A stretch of 19,291 nt of DNA from CAZVEE01 sp964625525 (GTDB taxonomy: Bacteria; Pseudomonadota; Alphaproteobacteria; JAJFIK01), in the NCBI GenBank assembly GCA_964625525.1, contig CAZVEE010000068.1, forward strand, positions 1 to 19,291, written 5' to 3'. Shown here in pieces: positions 7,792 through 15,420 of this stretch. How positions within the stretch are numbered: the stretch's first letter is position 1; the number at the start of each line of letters is the position of its first letter. The notes under the pieces were generated by a model. The model had not been told where the DNA came from. It worked only from the letters and a program-made list of their open reading frames with translations, and made no database searches. A program made the translations under genes and the position numbers.

Positions 7792-8118
7792 ATGAACAGT
7801 TCGTCTTTCGATGATCGCAAGCGGGCCGCAGAGGCCAAATTTGCCCAAGATCAGGAACTCAGCTTCAAGGCCCAGGCGCGCCGGGACCGCATGCTGGGGC
7901 TGTGGGCGGCGGAGCTGATGGGGCTGAGCGGCCAGGCGGCGAAGGACTATGCCGACACGGTCGTGGTCGCGGACTTGGAAGAGCCAGGCGATGAAGATGT
8001 GTTCCGCAAGCTGCGTGCGGATTTCGACGCCAAGAATATCGATGTCTCCGATCACCAGATCCGCCGCACGATGGAGGAGTTTCTGGTCAAGGCGGTTGAG
8101 GAGATCACCGGGAGCTAA
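7792..8118 (+). CDS. DUF1476 protein, zeta-type inhibitor of F1FO-ATPase
   Basis: 108 residues, close to the length of the Paracoccus zeta subunit. In that family an N-terminal inhibitory stretch inserts into the F1 catalytic interface and blocks ATP hydrolysis when the membrane is de-energised; the rest is a small helical bundle. Visible here are the N-terminal MNSSSFDDRKRAAEAKFAQDQ and the helical body RRDRMLGLWAAELMGLSG followed by VVVADLEEPGDEDVFRKLRADF. Start ATG 7792 with GGGAGA (7780-7785) upstream. It is divergent from purC, a neighbour relation seen in several alphaproteobacterial genomes. It stands alone and ends in a strong hairpin at 8139. Confidence 0.9.
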   Translation: MNSSSFDDRKRAAEAKFAQDQELSFKAQARRDRMLGLWAAELMGLSGQAAKDYADTVVVADLEEPGDEDVFRKLRADFDAKNIDVSDHQIRRTMEEFLVKAVEEITGS

Positions 8119-8138
8119 AGCGCTTTCAGGACAACAGC

Positions 8139-8170
8139 AGACGCCGCGCCCGGATCCGGGCGCGGCGTCT
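8139..8170. terminator. Perfect 32-bp palindrome, likely bidirectional terminator
   Basis: Bases 8139-8170 are a perfect inverted repeat centred between 8154 and 8155 (16 bp on each side, centre GGATCC). On the plus strand it is followed by TTGCGTTTT (8170-8178), suitable for rho-independent termination of the DUF1476 gene. It lies 21 bases after that stop and 15 bases beyond the convergent phosphoesterase stop, so it can serve both, although the minus-strand side lacks a clear T-run. Confidence 0.85.
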
Positions 8171-8185
8171 TGCGTTTTGGGGGGA

Positions 8186-9874
8186 TTACTGGCTGGCGGT
8201 GACTTCGAGCACCCGGTGGCCCACATGCTCCACGCCATAGGCATCCACGGCGCGCACCGTCACCGTGTGCGTGCCCGGTGCCAGATCCCGGGGCAGGCGG
8301 GCCGACCAGATATGCTGGACCGGATAGGCGGTGACCCAGCTTTTGTAGTCGTCCTTGAAGCGGGCGATCATTTCCTGAGACAGCGGATCCGGCATCGGCG
8401 TGCGGGCCATGGTGACCGGCGCGTGGCCTTCAATCTCAAAGGTCAGCGTGGAGTCCGGCCCGCCATTGAACAGGTTCACGATCACATCCGTAGCAAACAC
8501 CTGCTCCACCGCGATGGGCGAGCCCAAAAGAGCGCCCGGCGCATAGTCGCGCAGGCTGTTGGCACTGGTGCGGTGGAAGTGGCTGTCAAAGACGATGCGC
8601 ATCTGATCGTCCGCCGGACGCCCTGCCGCCTGAAAGCGCAGGGTCGGCTCATTCCCGGCAATGGTCAGAATGTTATAGCCGTTCGGCACGCCATCGCTCT
8701 GGAGCGACATGGGCACCCCGCGCACATCCACCGGCCCCGACCACCACGAGCCCGAGACGGCCGCGAGCGTGTGGTGATGCAGCGGATTGTCATCCGACAG
8801 GCCGTCTTCCCGTCCGAATTTCAGCACTTCCGCCACATGCATATGACCGGCAAAAGAAATCACGTGGGACCGCTCGCGCAGGACGCGGAACAACGCCCGC
8901 CGGTTCAACACATTAACACCCGCAGCGTCCGGAAAATTGCTGTTGGCAAGCGGAATATGCATCAACAGCACAATGAGCTTGTCGTCTGGCACCCGTGCCA
9001 GATCGGCGCGCAGCCAATCGAGCTGGCGTTCTGTCAGCCGGCCTTCATAGGCACCGGCCTCGCGCGGGTGCGGTTCTTCGCGTCCCTGGCCCCGACCCTG
9101 ATAATACACATCGTCCATGACGACGAAATGCGCTTGTCCGTAGGCAAAGGAATAGGTGCCAGGCCCGTAATGGCGTTTGTAGCTTTCCAGCGAGTAGTCA
9201 TCGTCCGGGCTCAGAAAGTTTAGCTCGTGATTGCCCGGCACGTTGTACCAGGGCACCCCTATTTGAGCGATGATCTCGTTGTAGCGGGGCACCATGGACA
9301 TGTCGTCGAACATGATGTCGCCCACCGTGACACCAAAGGCCGCATCGGTGCCCACAAGCTCGGCCACCACATCGTCGCGGATGTATTCGAGTTCTTTAAA
9401 GGTCTGGGGCTGGGTGTCGGCGAACAGGATCACATCGAAGGTGTCCGGCTCGTCCTGGCGGGTGAGGGGGAAGTCGATGGCCTCGGGCAAGGGGCCTGTC
9501 GGGTCCACCCCGGCATACCGCAGGCCCAGATCCTCTGGCGTGCCCTGCGGGTCGTGGATGTAATAGAACTGCGGGATCTGGTCCTCGTTCACGGGCACCG
9601 CATAGCCGGCCGGTTTGGAAAGGAACAGAATCTCGCGCGGCGCCAGGCGGATGCGATAGGTCCCGTCCGCGTCCGTTGTGACCACGTCGCGTCCGTTCGA
9701 CACGGCCACATCGGCGATGCCCGGCTCGCCCGCATCCCGCACGCCATTGCCGTTCCCATCTTCAAACACCGTGCCCCGTGCGGTTTCAGCCCAAGCCGGC
9801 CCGGCCAATACGGTGAGCGCGGCGGCGGTCAGCGCGACACGGCGCCAGGTTGCGGGACTTGTCCAAATCACCAT
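8186..9874 (-). CDS. Exported calcineurin-like metallophosphoesterase with N-terminal Sdr-like domain
   Basis: 562 residues from ATG 9874, chosen because GGGAGGA lies about nine bases upstream and a signal peptide follows at once (two Arg, hydrophobic core, cleavage after AWA near residue 29). The frame is open to 9934. Residues about 33-85 form a beta domain with the calcium-loop-like DGNGNGVRDAGE (39-50), as in SdrD-B/MetallophosN-type modules. The metallophosphoesterase core has FADTQ (151-155), GDIMFDD (185-191), GNHE (214-217), MHIP with His306, and AGHMH (342-346), giving the two-metal site. The first motif has Gln where classical members have His (DxQ, not DxH). A C-terminal beta domain follows. 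It acts in the periplasm or outside the cell on an unknown phosphoester. It may share regulation with the divergent gene pair. Confidence 0.9.
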   Translation of the reverse strand: MVIWTSPATWRRVALTAAALTVLAGPAWAETARGTVFEDGNGNGVRDAGEPGIADVAVSNGRDVVTTDADGTYRIRLAPREILFLSKPAGYAVPVNEDQIPQFYYIHDPQGTPEDLGLRYAGVDPTGPLPEAIDFPLTRQDEPDTFDVILFADTQPQTFKELEYIRDDVVAELVGTDAAFGVTVGDIMFDDMSMVPRYNEIIAQIGVPWYNVPGNHELNFLSPDDDYSLESYKRHYGPGTYSFAYGQAHFVVMDDVYYQGRGQGREEPHPREAGAYEGRLTERQLDWLRADLARVPDDKLIVLLMHIPLANSNFPDAAGVNVLNRRALFRVLRERSHVISFAGHMHVAEVLKFGREDGLSDDNPLHHHTLAAVSGSWWSGPVDVRGVPMSLQSDGVPNGYNILTIAGNEPTLRFQAAGRPADDQMRIVFDSHFHRTSANSLRDYAPGALLGSPIAVEQVFATDVIVNLFNGGPDSTLTFEIEGHAPVTMARTPMPDPLSQEMIARFKDDYKSWVTAYPVQHIWSARLPRDLAPGTHTVTVRAVDAYGVEHVGHRVLEVTASQ

Positions 9875-9965
9875 CAGGCTGTTCCTCCCAGTTTTGGCGG
9901 TTCTCAAGACAGGGCTACCGCCTTTTTGTGACACCTTTACCCATGGGCTCGCCCGCGCGGCGCGC

Positions 9966-9983
9966 TGGTCACAGGGCGGTCAC
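9966..9983 (+). promoter_or_regulatory. Pho-box-like direct repeat upstream of the phosphoesterase and DUF898 genes
   Basis: Two seven-base units, TGGTCAC (9966-9972) and CGGTCAC (9977-9983), separated by AGGG, repeat with an 11-bp period. The exact shared unit is GGTCACAGG at 9967-9975 and 9978-9986. Spacing and the GTCA core resemble the PhoB-binding Pho box (CTGTCAT-N4-CTGTCAT), but each half deviates at outer positions. It lies 92 bases before the phosphoesterase start (on the other strand) and 58 before DUF898. A single inverted GTGTCAC is at 9934-9928. Binding is inference. Confidence 0.35.
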
Positions 9984-10040
9984 AGGTTTACCATTCTCCT
10001 CCAAGGCGATGGGGCTCTGTGGGTAGGCGAAGGACCTGAG

Positions 10041-11303
10041 ATGCGTGATCAGGGGGAGCGTGGGATGGGGCCGGTCTCATTTCATGAAGACCGGTTACGG
10101 CTGACGCAGCTGATTTTCTGGAACACGGTGGCGACCTTCCTCACCCTGGGGCTGTATCGCTTCTGGGCGCGCACGCGGCTGCGCCGGCATTTCTGGCACC
10201 GGGTGATGATCGCGGGCTCGACCCTGGAGTATCAAGGCCGGGGCCTGGAGCTGTTCACCGGCTTTGTGGTGGTGCTGATCGCCATGGGGCTGTTTTTCGC
10301 GGCCCTGATGCTGGCGGGCCTCTTTGCCACGGCGGGGCGGCTCGATGCGGCAAGTTACTCGCTCATCGTCTATGCGGTCTTGACCCTATTCGTGCCCATT
10401 GCGCTCTTCGGGGCGCGGCGCTACCGGCTGACCCGCACCACCTGGCGCGGCATTCATTTCGGGCAGGAAGGCTCGACGGCGGTTTATGCGGGCCTGTGGC
10501 TGTTTTGGGCTGTTCTGCAAATCGCGACGCTGGGGTTCATCACGCCCTGGCGCGATATCGCGCTGATGCGGTATCGCATGGGCGTCACGCATTTCGGCAA
10601 TGAGTTCTTCCGGTTCGATGGGCGCGGGGGGGCGTTGTTGGGGGCCTGGCTGCCGGCCTGGGGCGCGGTGGTGGGCGTCCTGGTGTCGTTGGTGCTCGTG
10701 GCCCAGTGGGCGGTTCTCTACGCACAGGTGGGCGAGCCGCGTATGAGCGTCAACGAGCCGCCGCTCACCTCGCCCTTGTCGGACTTTTACGCCGTGCCCC
10801 CGGCGCTCTGGGCGGTGCTCCTGTTGGGCTCGCTGGTGGCGTTCTATTTCGCCTATATCAGCTATCGGGTAACGCTATTTCGCCACGCGGTCGGGATGAC
10901 GCGGCTGGGCGAGGCGCGCTTTCACTCCACGGTAACGGCGCGAGCGGTGCGCCAGGCTTTCGGGCCTTTTATCCTGGGTGGGATCGGTTATATGACCATC
11001 TCGCTGACCCTGGTGGCGCTGCTGGTGCAGACGGCCATGTCGCTGCCGGCACAGACGGGGGGGCCTGATTTGTGGATCGGCATCGCCGTTGTGCTGAGCC
11101 TGGGGCTGGCCATCCTGTTTCTGGCGTCTTACGGCTTTGCGTTGCTGTTCAATCTCACCATGCGCTCCCAACTCTTCACGGCTGTGGCGGAGAGTTTCGC
11201 CATTGAGGGAATTGAGTCCGTGGAATTGATCGAACAGGAGACCCGTCGGCGCCCGCGGTTTGGCGAGGGGTTGGCCGACGCCTTCCATTTCGGCAATTTC
11301 TAA
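10041..11303 (+). CDS. DUF898 (YjgN-like) multi-pass inner-membrane protein
   Basis: 420 residues, strongly hydrophobic with about eight membrane segments. The DUF898 hallmark is visible as degenerate repeats of a cytoplasmic motif: GLYRFWARTRLRRHFWHRVMIAGSTLEYQGRG (about 37-68), ARRYRLTRTTWRGIHFGQEG (125-144), GFITPWRDIALMRYRMGVTHFGNEFFRFDGRG (165-196) and YISYRVTLFRHAVGMTRLG (272-290). Each has aromatic and basic residues next to a membrane segment. Function is not known for the family. Start ATG 10041 has AAGGA six bases upstream; ATG 10065 (MGPVSFHEDRL) with GGGGGAG upstream is nearly as good and would drop eight residues. The frame is open further upstream but without similarity. The M48 protease gene follows after 55 bases, and this pairing recurs in Proteobacteria. 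Confidence 0.88.
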   Translation: MRDQGERGMGPVSFHEDRLRLTQLIFWNTVATFLTLGLYRFWARTRLRRHFWHRVMIAGSTLEYQGRGLELFTGFVVVLIAMGLFFAALMLAGLFATAGRLDAASYSLIVYAVLTLFVPIALFGARRYRLTRTTWRGIHFGQEGSTAVYAGLWLFWAVLQIATLGFITPWRDIALMRYRMGVTHFGNEFFRFDGRGGALLGAWLPAWGAVVGVLVSLVLVAQWAVLYAQVGEPRMSVNEPPLTSPLSDFYAVPPALWAVLLLGSLVAFYFAYISYRVTLFRHAVGMTRLGEARFHSTVTARAVRQAFGPFILGGIGYMTISLTLVALLVQTAMSLPAQTGGPDLWIGIAVVLSLGLAILFLASYGFALLFNLTMRSQLFTAVAESFAIEGIESVELIEQETRRRPRFGEGLADAFHFGNF

Positions 11304-11358
11304 AGGGGCGCGGGCCCTTCGGGTTCCGCAATCCGCGTTGAAGGGATGACCCGCCATT

Positions 11359-12555
11359 ATGGCACCCACACAAAACCCTGGCCCCTTCGAGGTGGTCTCC
11401 GGCGTTTACCATGATGGCCAGTCTGCCGCGGATGCGGCCGTGCTGGTGCGCGTGGAAGGGGACGAGTTGATCATTGCCGACGCTGACGGGCTGACCCTGG
11501 CGCGCTGGGCGCTGAAGGATCTTACCTTGGCCGGCGGGAGTGTGGTTGCGGGCGAGTTGCGCCTGCATCGCGGGGATGCCGACCCGGACCGGCTAACCCT
11601 GTCGGACCAAGCCTTTATCGAGGCGCTTGTGGCGCGCCTGCCGCATCTGCGCGAGGAGCGGATTTTCGATTTTGTGCGCCTGCGCCTGGTCTTCGGCCTG
11701 GTGGCAGTCATGGCCGGCGTCTTGGCGGTGTTGTTCTATGGGGTGGTGCCTTTGTCGTCGGAATATCTGGCGCAAAATATGCCGGCCGCCTGGGAACGCC
11801 GCATTGGCGAGGACGTGAAGACCGCGATTATCGCCGATTTCGCCCGCGCCGCAGGCAGGCGCCCGGAGGACCTTCTGTGCGAAGGCCAGGTGGGCAGCGA
11901 AGCGCTGGCGACGCTGGTCGGGCGCATCGAGCCCCATGCGCGCAGTGATTTCCCGCTCGACGTGGTGGTGCTTGATCTGGATGCGGTGAATGCCTTCGCC
12001 ATGCCTGGTGGCAATATCATTCTGTTCAAGGGCCTGTTAAATTTCGCCCGCAGCGGTGATGAGGTCGCCGGTGTGGTGGCCCATGAGGCGGCCCACGTAG
12101 AATATCACCACCCCAGCCGCAAGATTTTCGAGAGCGGCTCGACGAATGTCTTGCTGAGCCTGCTTTTTGGCGATTTCGGCGGCCGGGATCTGGCCCTCGC
12201 CGTGGGCAATCTGCTGCTCAGTGCCGGGTATTCCCGCGAGATGGAATGGGAGGCGGACCACGCCGCTGTGCGCATGCTCGGGGACGCACAGATCCCATCG
12301 GAGCCGCTGGCGGGCTTTCTAGACCGGGTGCAGCGGGCCAGTGGGCCCTCCAATGAGGACTTCGAGTGGATGATGACCCATCCCTCGTCCCGCCGCCGCG
12401 CGCTCTCGGTGCGCGAGGCAGGTGCTGTGCTGACCGATCCGCGCCCCGCGTTGACGGACGCGGAGTTCCTGCGCCTGCGCCTGATCTGCTCTGACCAGGA
12501 CCGCGCGCCGGACCAGCGCCTGCCTCTGAAAACCCGCAGCGAGCAAAAGCGCTGA
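11359..12555 (+). CDS. M48-family membrane zinc metalloprotease
   Basis: 398 residues. Residues 1-105 form a soluble, beta-rich domain with YHDGQSAADAAVLVRVEGDELIIAD; 109-131 is a membrane segment; the peptidase domain follows. The zinc site is HEAAH (242-246) with the third ligand Glu296 in SREMEWEAD (292-300), and THPSSRRRA (340-348) is the conserved C-terminal motif. FAMPGGNIILFKGLL (213-227) matches the strand before the active-site helix in HtpX/Oma1/LoiP-like proteases. These enzymes cleave damaged or regulatory membrane and envelope proteins; the substrate here is unknown. No lipobox is present. ATG 11359 is the first start in frame with the domain. It is probably co-transcribed with the DUF898 gene, and ends seven bases from the convergent epimerase stop. 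Confidence 0.92.
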   Translation: MAPTQNPGPFEVVSGVYHDGQSAADAAVLVRVEGDELIIADADGLTLARWALKDLTLAGGSVVAGELRLHRGDADPDRLTLSDQAFIEALVARLPHLREERIFDFVRLRLVFGLVAVMAGVLAVLFYGVVPLSSEYLAQNMPAAWERRIGEDVKTAIIADFARAAGRRPEDLLCEGQVGSEALATLVGRIEPHARSDFPLDVVVLDLDAVNAFAMPGGNIILFKGLLNFARSGDEVAGVVAHEAAHVEYHHPSRKIFESGSTNVLLSLLFGDFGGRDLALAVGNLLLSAGYSREMEWEADHAAVRMLGDAQIPSEPLAGFLDRVQRASGPSNEDFEWMMTHPSSRRRALSVREAGAVLTDPRPALTDAEFLRLRLICSDQDRAPDQRLPLKTRSEQKR

Positions 12556-12562
12556 GGTCTGC

Positions 12563-13534
12563 TCACGCCACCGGATAGGGGCCGTCCTCGAAATCCTCCT
12601 CATGATAGCCCTTGGCACCGACGCTGCGGGAGAGGGCGCTGCCGACAGGCTCGCCCCGGTCCAGTTGCTCCAGGATGCGGGCGAAGTCATAGCACGGGGT
12701 CCAGCCGAGATCGGCCCGGGCGCGGGCATTGTCGTAAACCCGGTCGAGGCTCGGTGCCATGACATAGCCGCGCTTGGCATAGATCTCGGGGAAGTGCGGA
12801 AAGTGATGGGCCACGGCGGCGGGAGCGTCCGCGCGCAGCGCCGCCAGATCGGCGCGGGTGAAGGGCGGTGTGGCGCTGATGATATAGCGAGCAAAGCCGA
12901 TGCGCGGGGCGTGGTCGAGGGCCGCCAGATGGGCACTGACCGCGTCTTCCAGGTCCACACGGCGGTTGAGAAACTCGTTGGCCTTCGCGTTCTCATCCGC
13001 ATAGGTGGCCCGGATTTGAGGGTTGTCATCCTCTTCGGGAAAAAAGCGCGAGGTGCGCAGCACCAGGACCGCCATACCGCTTTGGCGATGGATCAGGGCG
13101 CAGAGGTCTTCCGCCGCGGTCTTTGTGACGCCGTAGATGTTCTTTGGCACAGCCGTGACGGTTTCCTCGATCCAGGCGGCGGGGGCAGCGGGCGGTGGGG
13201 TCAGCGCCGTGCCGAACGCGCTTGTGGTGCTGGTGAAGACGACGGTGCGGACGCCGGCGCGCGCCGCTTCCTCCAGGATCACCAAGGTGCCGGTGATGTT
13301 GGTGTCCACAAAGGCCTGCTTGTCATGCGTCGCCACATGGGGCTTGTGCAGTGTGGCGGTATGCATGATGGCCTCGACGCCGTCCAGGCTGGCGCGCACC
13401 AAGGCCCGGTCGGTAATGGAGCCTGCGATCTGAGTATAGGGACCGGCTCGTAGGTCGAGCCCACGGGCGCGTGATCCCAGCGTCCGCATGAGGGCTTCCC
13501 CCAAATGGCCGCTGCTGCCCGTCACCAAAATCAT
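12563..13534 (-). CDS. NAD(P)-dependent epimerase/dehydratase (extended SDR)
   Basis: 323 residues with a Rossmann fold. The nucleotide-binding motif is GSSGHLG (6-12), with an acidic segment at 26-28 and 40-42. The catalytic Ser/Thr lies in FTSTTSAFG (100-108) and the YxxxK motif is Tyr134-Lys138 in NIYGVTK. This marks an extended short-chain dehydrogenase/reductase, probably acting on a nucleotide sugar or related metabolite; the precise substrate cannot be read. ATG 13534 has AGGAT about seven bases upstream. The gene is monocistronic in view: the next gene upstream is divergent, and the downstream M48 gene converges with only a seven-base gap, leaving no room for a terminator between the stops. 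Confidence 0.92.
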   Translation of the reverse strand: MILVTGSSGHLGEALMRTLGSRARGLDLRAGPYTQIAGSITDRALVRASLDGVEAIMHTATLHKPHVATHDKQAFVDTNITGTLVILEEAARAGVRTVVFTSTTSAFGTALTPPPAAPAAWIEETVTAVPKNIYGVTKTAAEDLCALIHRQSGMAVLVLRTSRFFPEEDDNPQIRATYADENAKANEFLNRRVDLEDAVSAHLAALDHAPRIGFARYIISATPPFTRADLAALRADAPAAVAHHFPHFPEIYAKRGYVMAPSLDRVYDNARARADLGWTPCYDFARILEQLDRGEPVGSALSRSVGAKGYHEEDFEDGPYPVA

Positions 13535-13583
13535 GATTTATCCTATTTGTGATGGGGTTCGCGAAAATGTCGCCTGCCTTGTT

Positions 13584-13593
13584 TTGTGCACAA
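13584..13593. promoter_or_regulatory. Palindrome TTGTGCACAA in the divergent epimerase / unknown-gene region
   Basis: A perfect 10-bp inverted repeat in a locally A/T-richer intergenic stretch (13535-13698), 50 bases before the epimerase start and 106 bases before the 13699 start. It could be an operator half of a dimeric regulator, but 10-bp palindromes also arise by chance. Confidence 0.2.
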
Positions 13594-13698
13594 TTCAGTC
13601 TCGGCAGGGCCGCCATGCGCGGGTTTAATCTATCCCAAAGCAAAAAAACCGAATCACTGCCATGATTGCATCACGTTGCTTTGAGAAGGACTTTTGTA

Positions 13699-13812
13699 AT
13701 GATCAATATCGAAAAACTGTCCACCGCTGACACTAAGGTGCCTTCTACTCAAACCTCGGGCTTGGACCTATCGACTTATTTGACGCCCGCGTTCCTTGAG
13801 GATTGTTTCGGC
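13699..13812 (+). CDS. Unrecognised protein, N-terminal 38 residues, cut by the assembly gap
   Basis: ATG 13699 is preceded by AGAAGGA (13684-13690) at good spacing and opens a frame of 38 residues that is still open when the Ns begin. The peptide starts MINIEKLSTADTKVPSTQ and ends with TPAFLEDCFG just before the gap. It is polar and Ser/Thr-rich, with no signal peptide or membrane segment. Codons are richer in A/T than in neighbouring genes. I recognise no family. It may be a small protein, a peptide precursor, or the N-terminus of a long (possibly repetitive) protein that caused the assembly break. The strong ribosome binding site argues for a real start; the rest is unknown. Confidence 0.5.
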
Positions 13813-13912
13813 NNNNNNNNNNNNNNNNNNNNNNNNNNNNNNNNNNNNNNNNNNNNNNNNNNNNNNNNNNNNNNNNNNNNNNNNNNNNNNNNNNNNNNNN
13901 NNNNNNNNNNNN
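13813..13912. other. Assembly gap of exactly 100 N
   Basis: One hundred consecutive N, the conventional placeholder for a scaffold gap of unknown size. Anything inside is invisible, and true contiguity of the flanks depends on scaffolding. Translation through it is meaningless. Confidence 0.99.
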
Positions 13913-13931
13913 AGGCTCGCGCTGAGTGAGG

Positions 13932-13961
13932 GCCTGCCGGCGGCAAACATCGCCGGCAGGC
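13932..13961. terminator. Strong hairpin downstream of the S41-like gene
   Basis: GCCTGCCGGCG (13932-13942) pairs perfectly with CGCCGGCAGGC (13951-13961) around an eight-base loop, which a G-T pair can shorten to six. It lies 28 bases beyond the S41-like stop on the minus strand and could also end transcription coming from the gap on the plus strand. No T-run follows on either side. Confidence 0.55.
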
Positions 13962-13989
13962 TGAGATCTGAGGAGGGGAGCGAGGCTGA

Positions 13990-15420
13990 TTACTCGGCCG
14001 CCCCGTGTTGGGCGAGGACCCACTCCATCACCACGTCGCGGCCGCTGGCGAACTCGGCATAAGTCGGCGCCAGCAGCACTTGCGGCGCAAGCGAGCCGGC
14101 GGGCACTTCGTGCATCTCGTTCAGGGTGAAGCAGTAGGGCTCGCCCTTACAGCCGTTTTCCCAATCGTGATAGCCGGTGGCGTAATTGACATAATACTGG
14201 GAATTGGGGAGCCGGAAGGTCATCCCAGTTTCCGCCCAGAACTGGGCCCGGTCGCCCATTGTCTCGCCAATAATCAGCGCCTTGTCCCCGCTGTAGTATT
14301 TCGCCATCGCCACAGTGACGATCCCCGCAGAGAAGGTGTAAGGCCCGACGGCCAGATAGACCCGCCCGCCGTCCTTCACCTTGGCGCCGACAGTCTTGGC
14401 AAAGTCCATGGAGCGCATGTAGTCGCCGCCGGAATTCAGGCGGTAGTCGAGGACGATGTAATCGAGGGCACCGTCCTCAATGCCCTCCAGCGCGGACATG
14501 AAGAACTCTTGCAGGCTCTGGCCTGGCGCACTGAAGCCGCTCACGGTCCGGATGTAATGACCATTGCCAGGCAGGCTATTGAAATCAGGACGGTGTGAGT
14601 CACGCAGATACCGCTGCATCGCCTCCTCGCCTTCAGGCAGGGTAAGGGTCCAGCTATCGTCTTCGTCGGGAAGAGGCTCGTTCAGAAGCACCATGAAGGC
14701 GCGCCGACGCGGCAGCTCGGTCGCATCGGGGATCGTTCGGGCCGGGAAGGTCTCCTCTCGGATGGCGCCGGTCGGTGTTTCCAGCGACAGGGTGATTGCC
14801 GCCGGCGAGGCCGTAAGGCCCGCCGCATGCATGATCTCGGGTGCCTCGATCATCAACGGCATGAACACCCGGCGCCACGCGTCATTGCCGCCGCGATAGC
14901 GCGCCAGTGTTTCGACCACAGTCGCGATCGGCGTCCCCTCAACGGCAACAACCCGTGTGCCGACCGTGTCGGCGTGCGTATCACTGGCGCGCACAATGAA
15001 CAATCCGTCGGCGAACCAATAGAACTTGGCTTCGATAGAAGGGAATTCCGTATAAAGCGGGCGCACTGACAGGTTGGTGTGACCGTTATCGGCAAGGGCG
15101 ATGGCCTGGGAGATACCCAGATAGAACTCCGCCGTGCTCAGTGTTTCGACACGGGCTTCCAGCGCTTCCACCTGGGCGGTGAAGTCGCTGCGCGCCGCGT
15201 CGGAGAAACTGCGATCAATCGTGGCCAGCTTATGGAGATAATCGAGATCTTGCGCGCGCGCCTCGGCGGCGTTCGCCGGCTCGTCGTACATGGGCGGCCA
15301 GATGATGGTGTTGTACGTCGCCACCATCCGGATCATCGGCCAGTACCAGACGGCGAGCGCGATGGTCACCACCAGCCAAATCAGAAAAAGGATCTTCAAA
15401 ACCCGCCAAACGGTCGCCAT
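13990..15420 (-). CDS. Membrane-anchored S41-like (C-terminal-processing-peptidase fold) protein
   Basis: 476 residues from ATG 15420, preceded by a G-rich Shine-Dalgarno-like stretch and followed directly by a membrane anchor (about 5-27), so the rest should be periplasmic. Features of the S41 fold are DNGHTNL (111-117), a PDZ-like part around 134-172 (DGLFIVRASDTH...GTRVVAVEGTPI), LDYRLNSGGD (324-333) and VGPYTFSAGIVTVAMAKYY (358-376) with the candidate nucleophile Ser364. The segment IIGETMGDRA (383-392) aligns with the place where classical CtpA-type enzymes carry their catalytic Lys (GxGK), and no lysine is present. It may use another mechanism or be non-catalytic. The frame is open upstream to 15645 but overlaps the queD-like gene and shows no similarity there. 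Confidence 0.8.
   Translation of the reverse strand: MATVWRVLKILFLIWLVVTIALAVWYWPMIRMVATYNTIIWPPMYDEPANAAEARAQDLDYLHKLATIDRSFSDAARSDFTAQVEALEARVETLSTAEFYLGISQAIALADNGHTNLSVRPLYTEFPSIEAKFYWFADGLFIVRASDTHADTVGTRVVAVEGTPIATVVETLARYRGGNDAWRRVFMPLMIEAPEIMHAAGLTASPAAITLSLETPTGAIREETFPARTIPDATELPRRRAFMVLLNEPLPDEDDSWTLTLPEGEEAMQRYLRDSHRPDFNSLPGNGHYIRTVSGFSAPGQSLQEFFMSALEGIEDGALDYIVLDYRLNSGGDYMRSMDFAKTVGAKVKDGGRVYLAVGPYTFSAGIVTVAMAKYYSGDKALIIGETMGDRAQFWAETGMTFRLPNSQYYVNYATGYHDWENGCKGEPYCFTLNEMHEVPAGSLAPQVLLAPTYAEFASGRDVVMEWVLAQHGAAE

Noticed and set aside
8139..8170. Palindrome considered as an insertion-sequence end or integration site
   Set aside because: There is no second copy in the window, no target duplication and no transposase or integrase; position and the following T-run fit a terminator.
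7949..9223. Plus-strand open frame (424 codons) across the end of DUF1476 and the phosphoesterase
   Set aside because: It reads through a strong palindromic terminator and is antisense to a gene with intact catalytic motifs.
13932..13961. Hairpin near the gap considered as part of a CRISPR or repeat array
   Set aside because: Only one copy is visible and no spacer periodicity exists; it fits a 3'-end stem for the adjacent gene.
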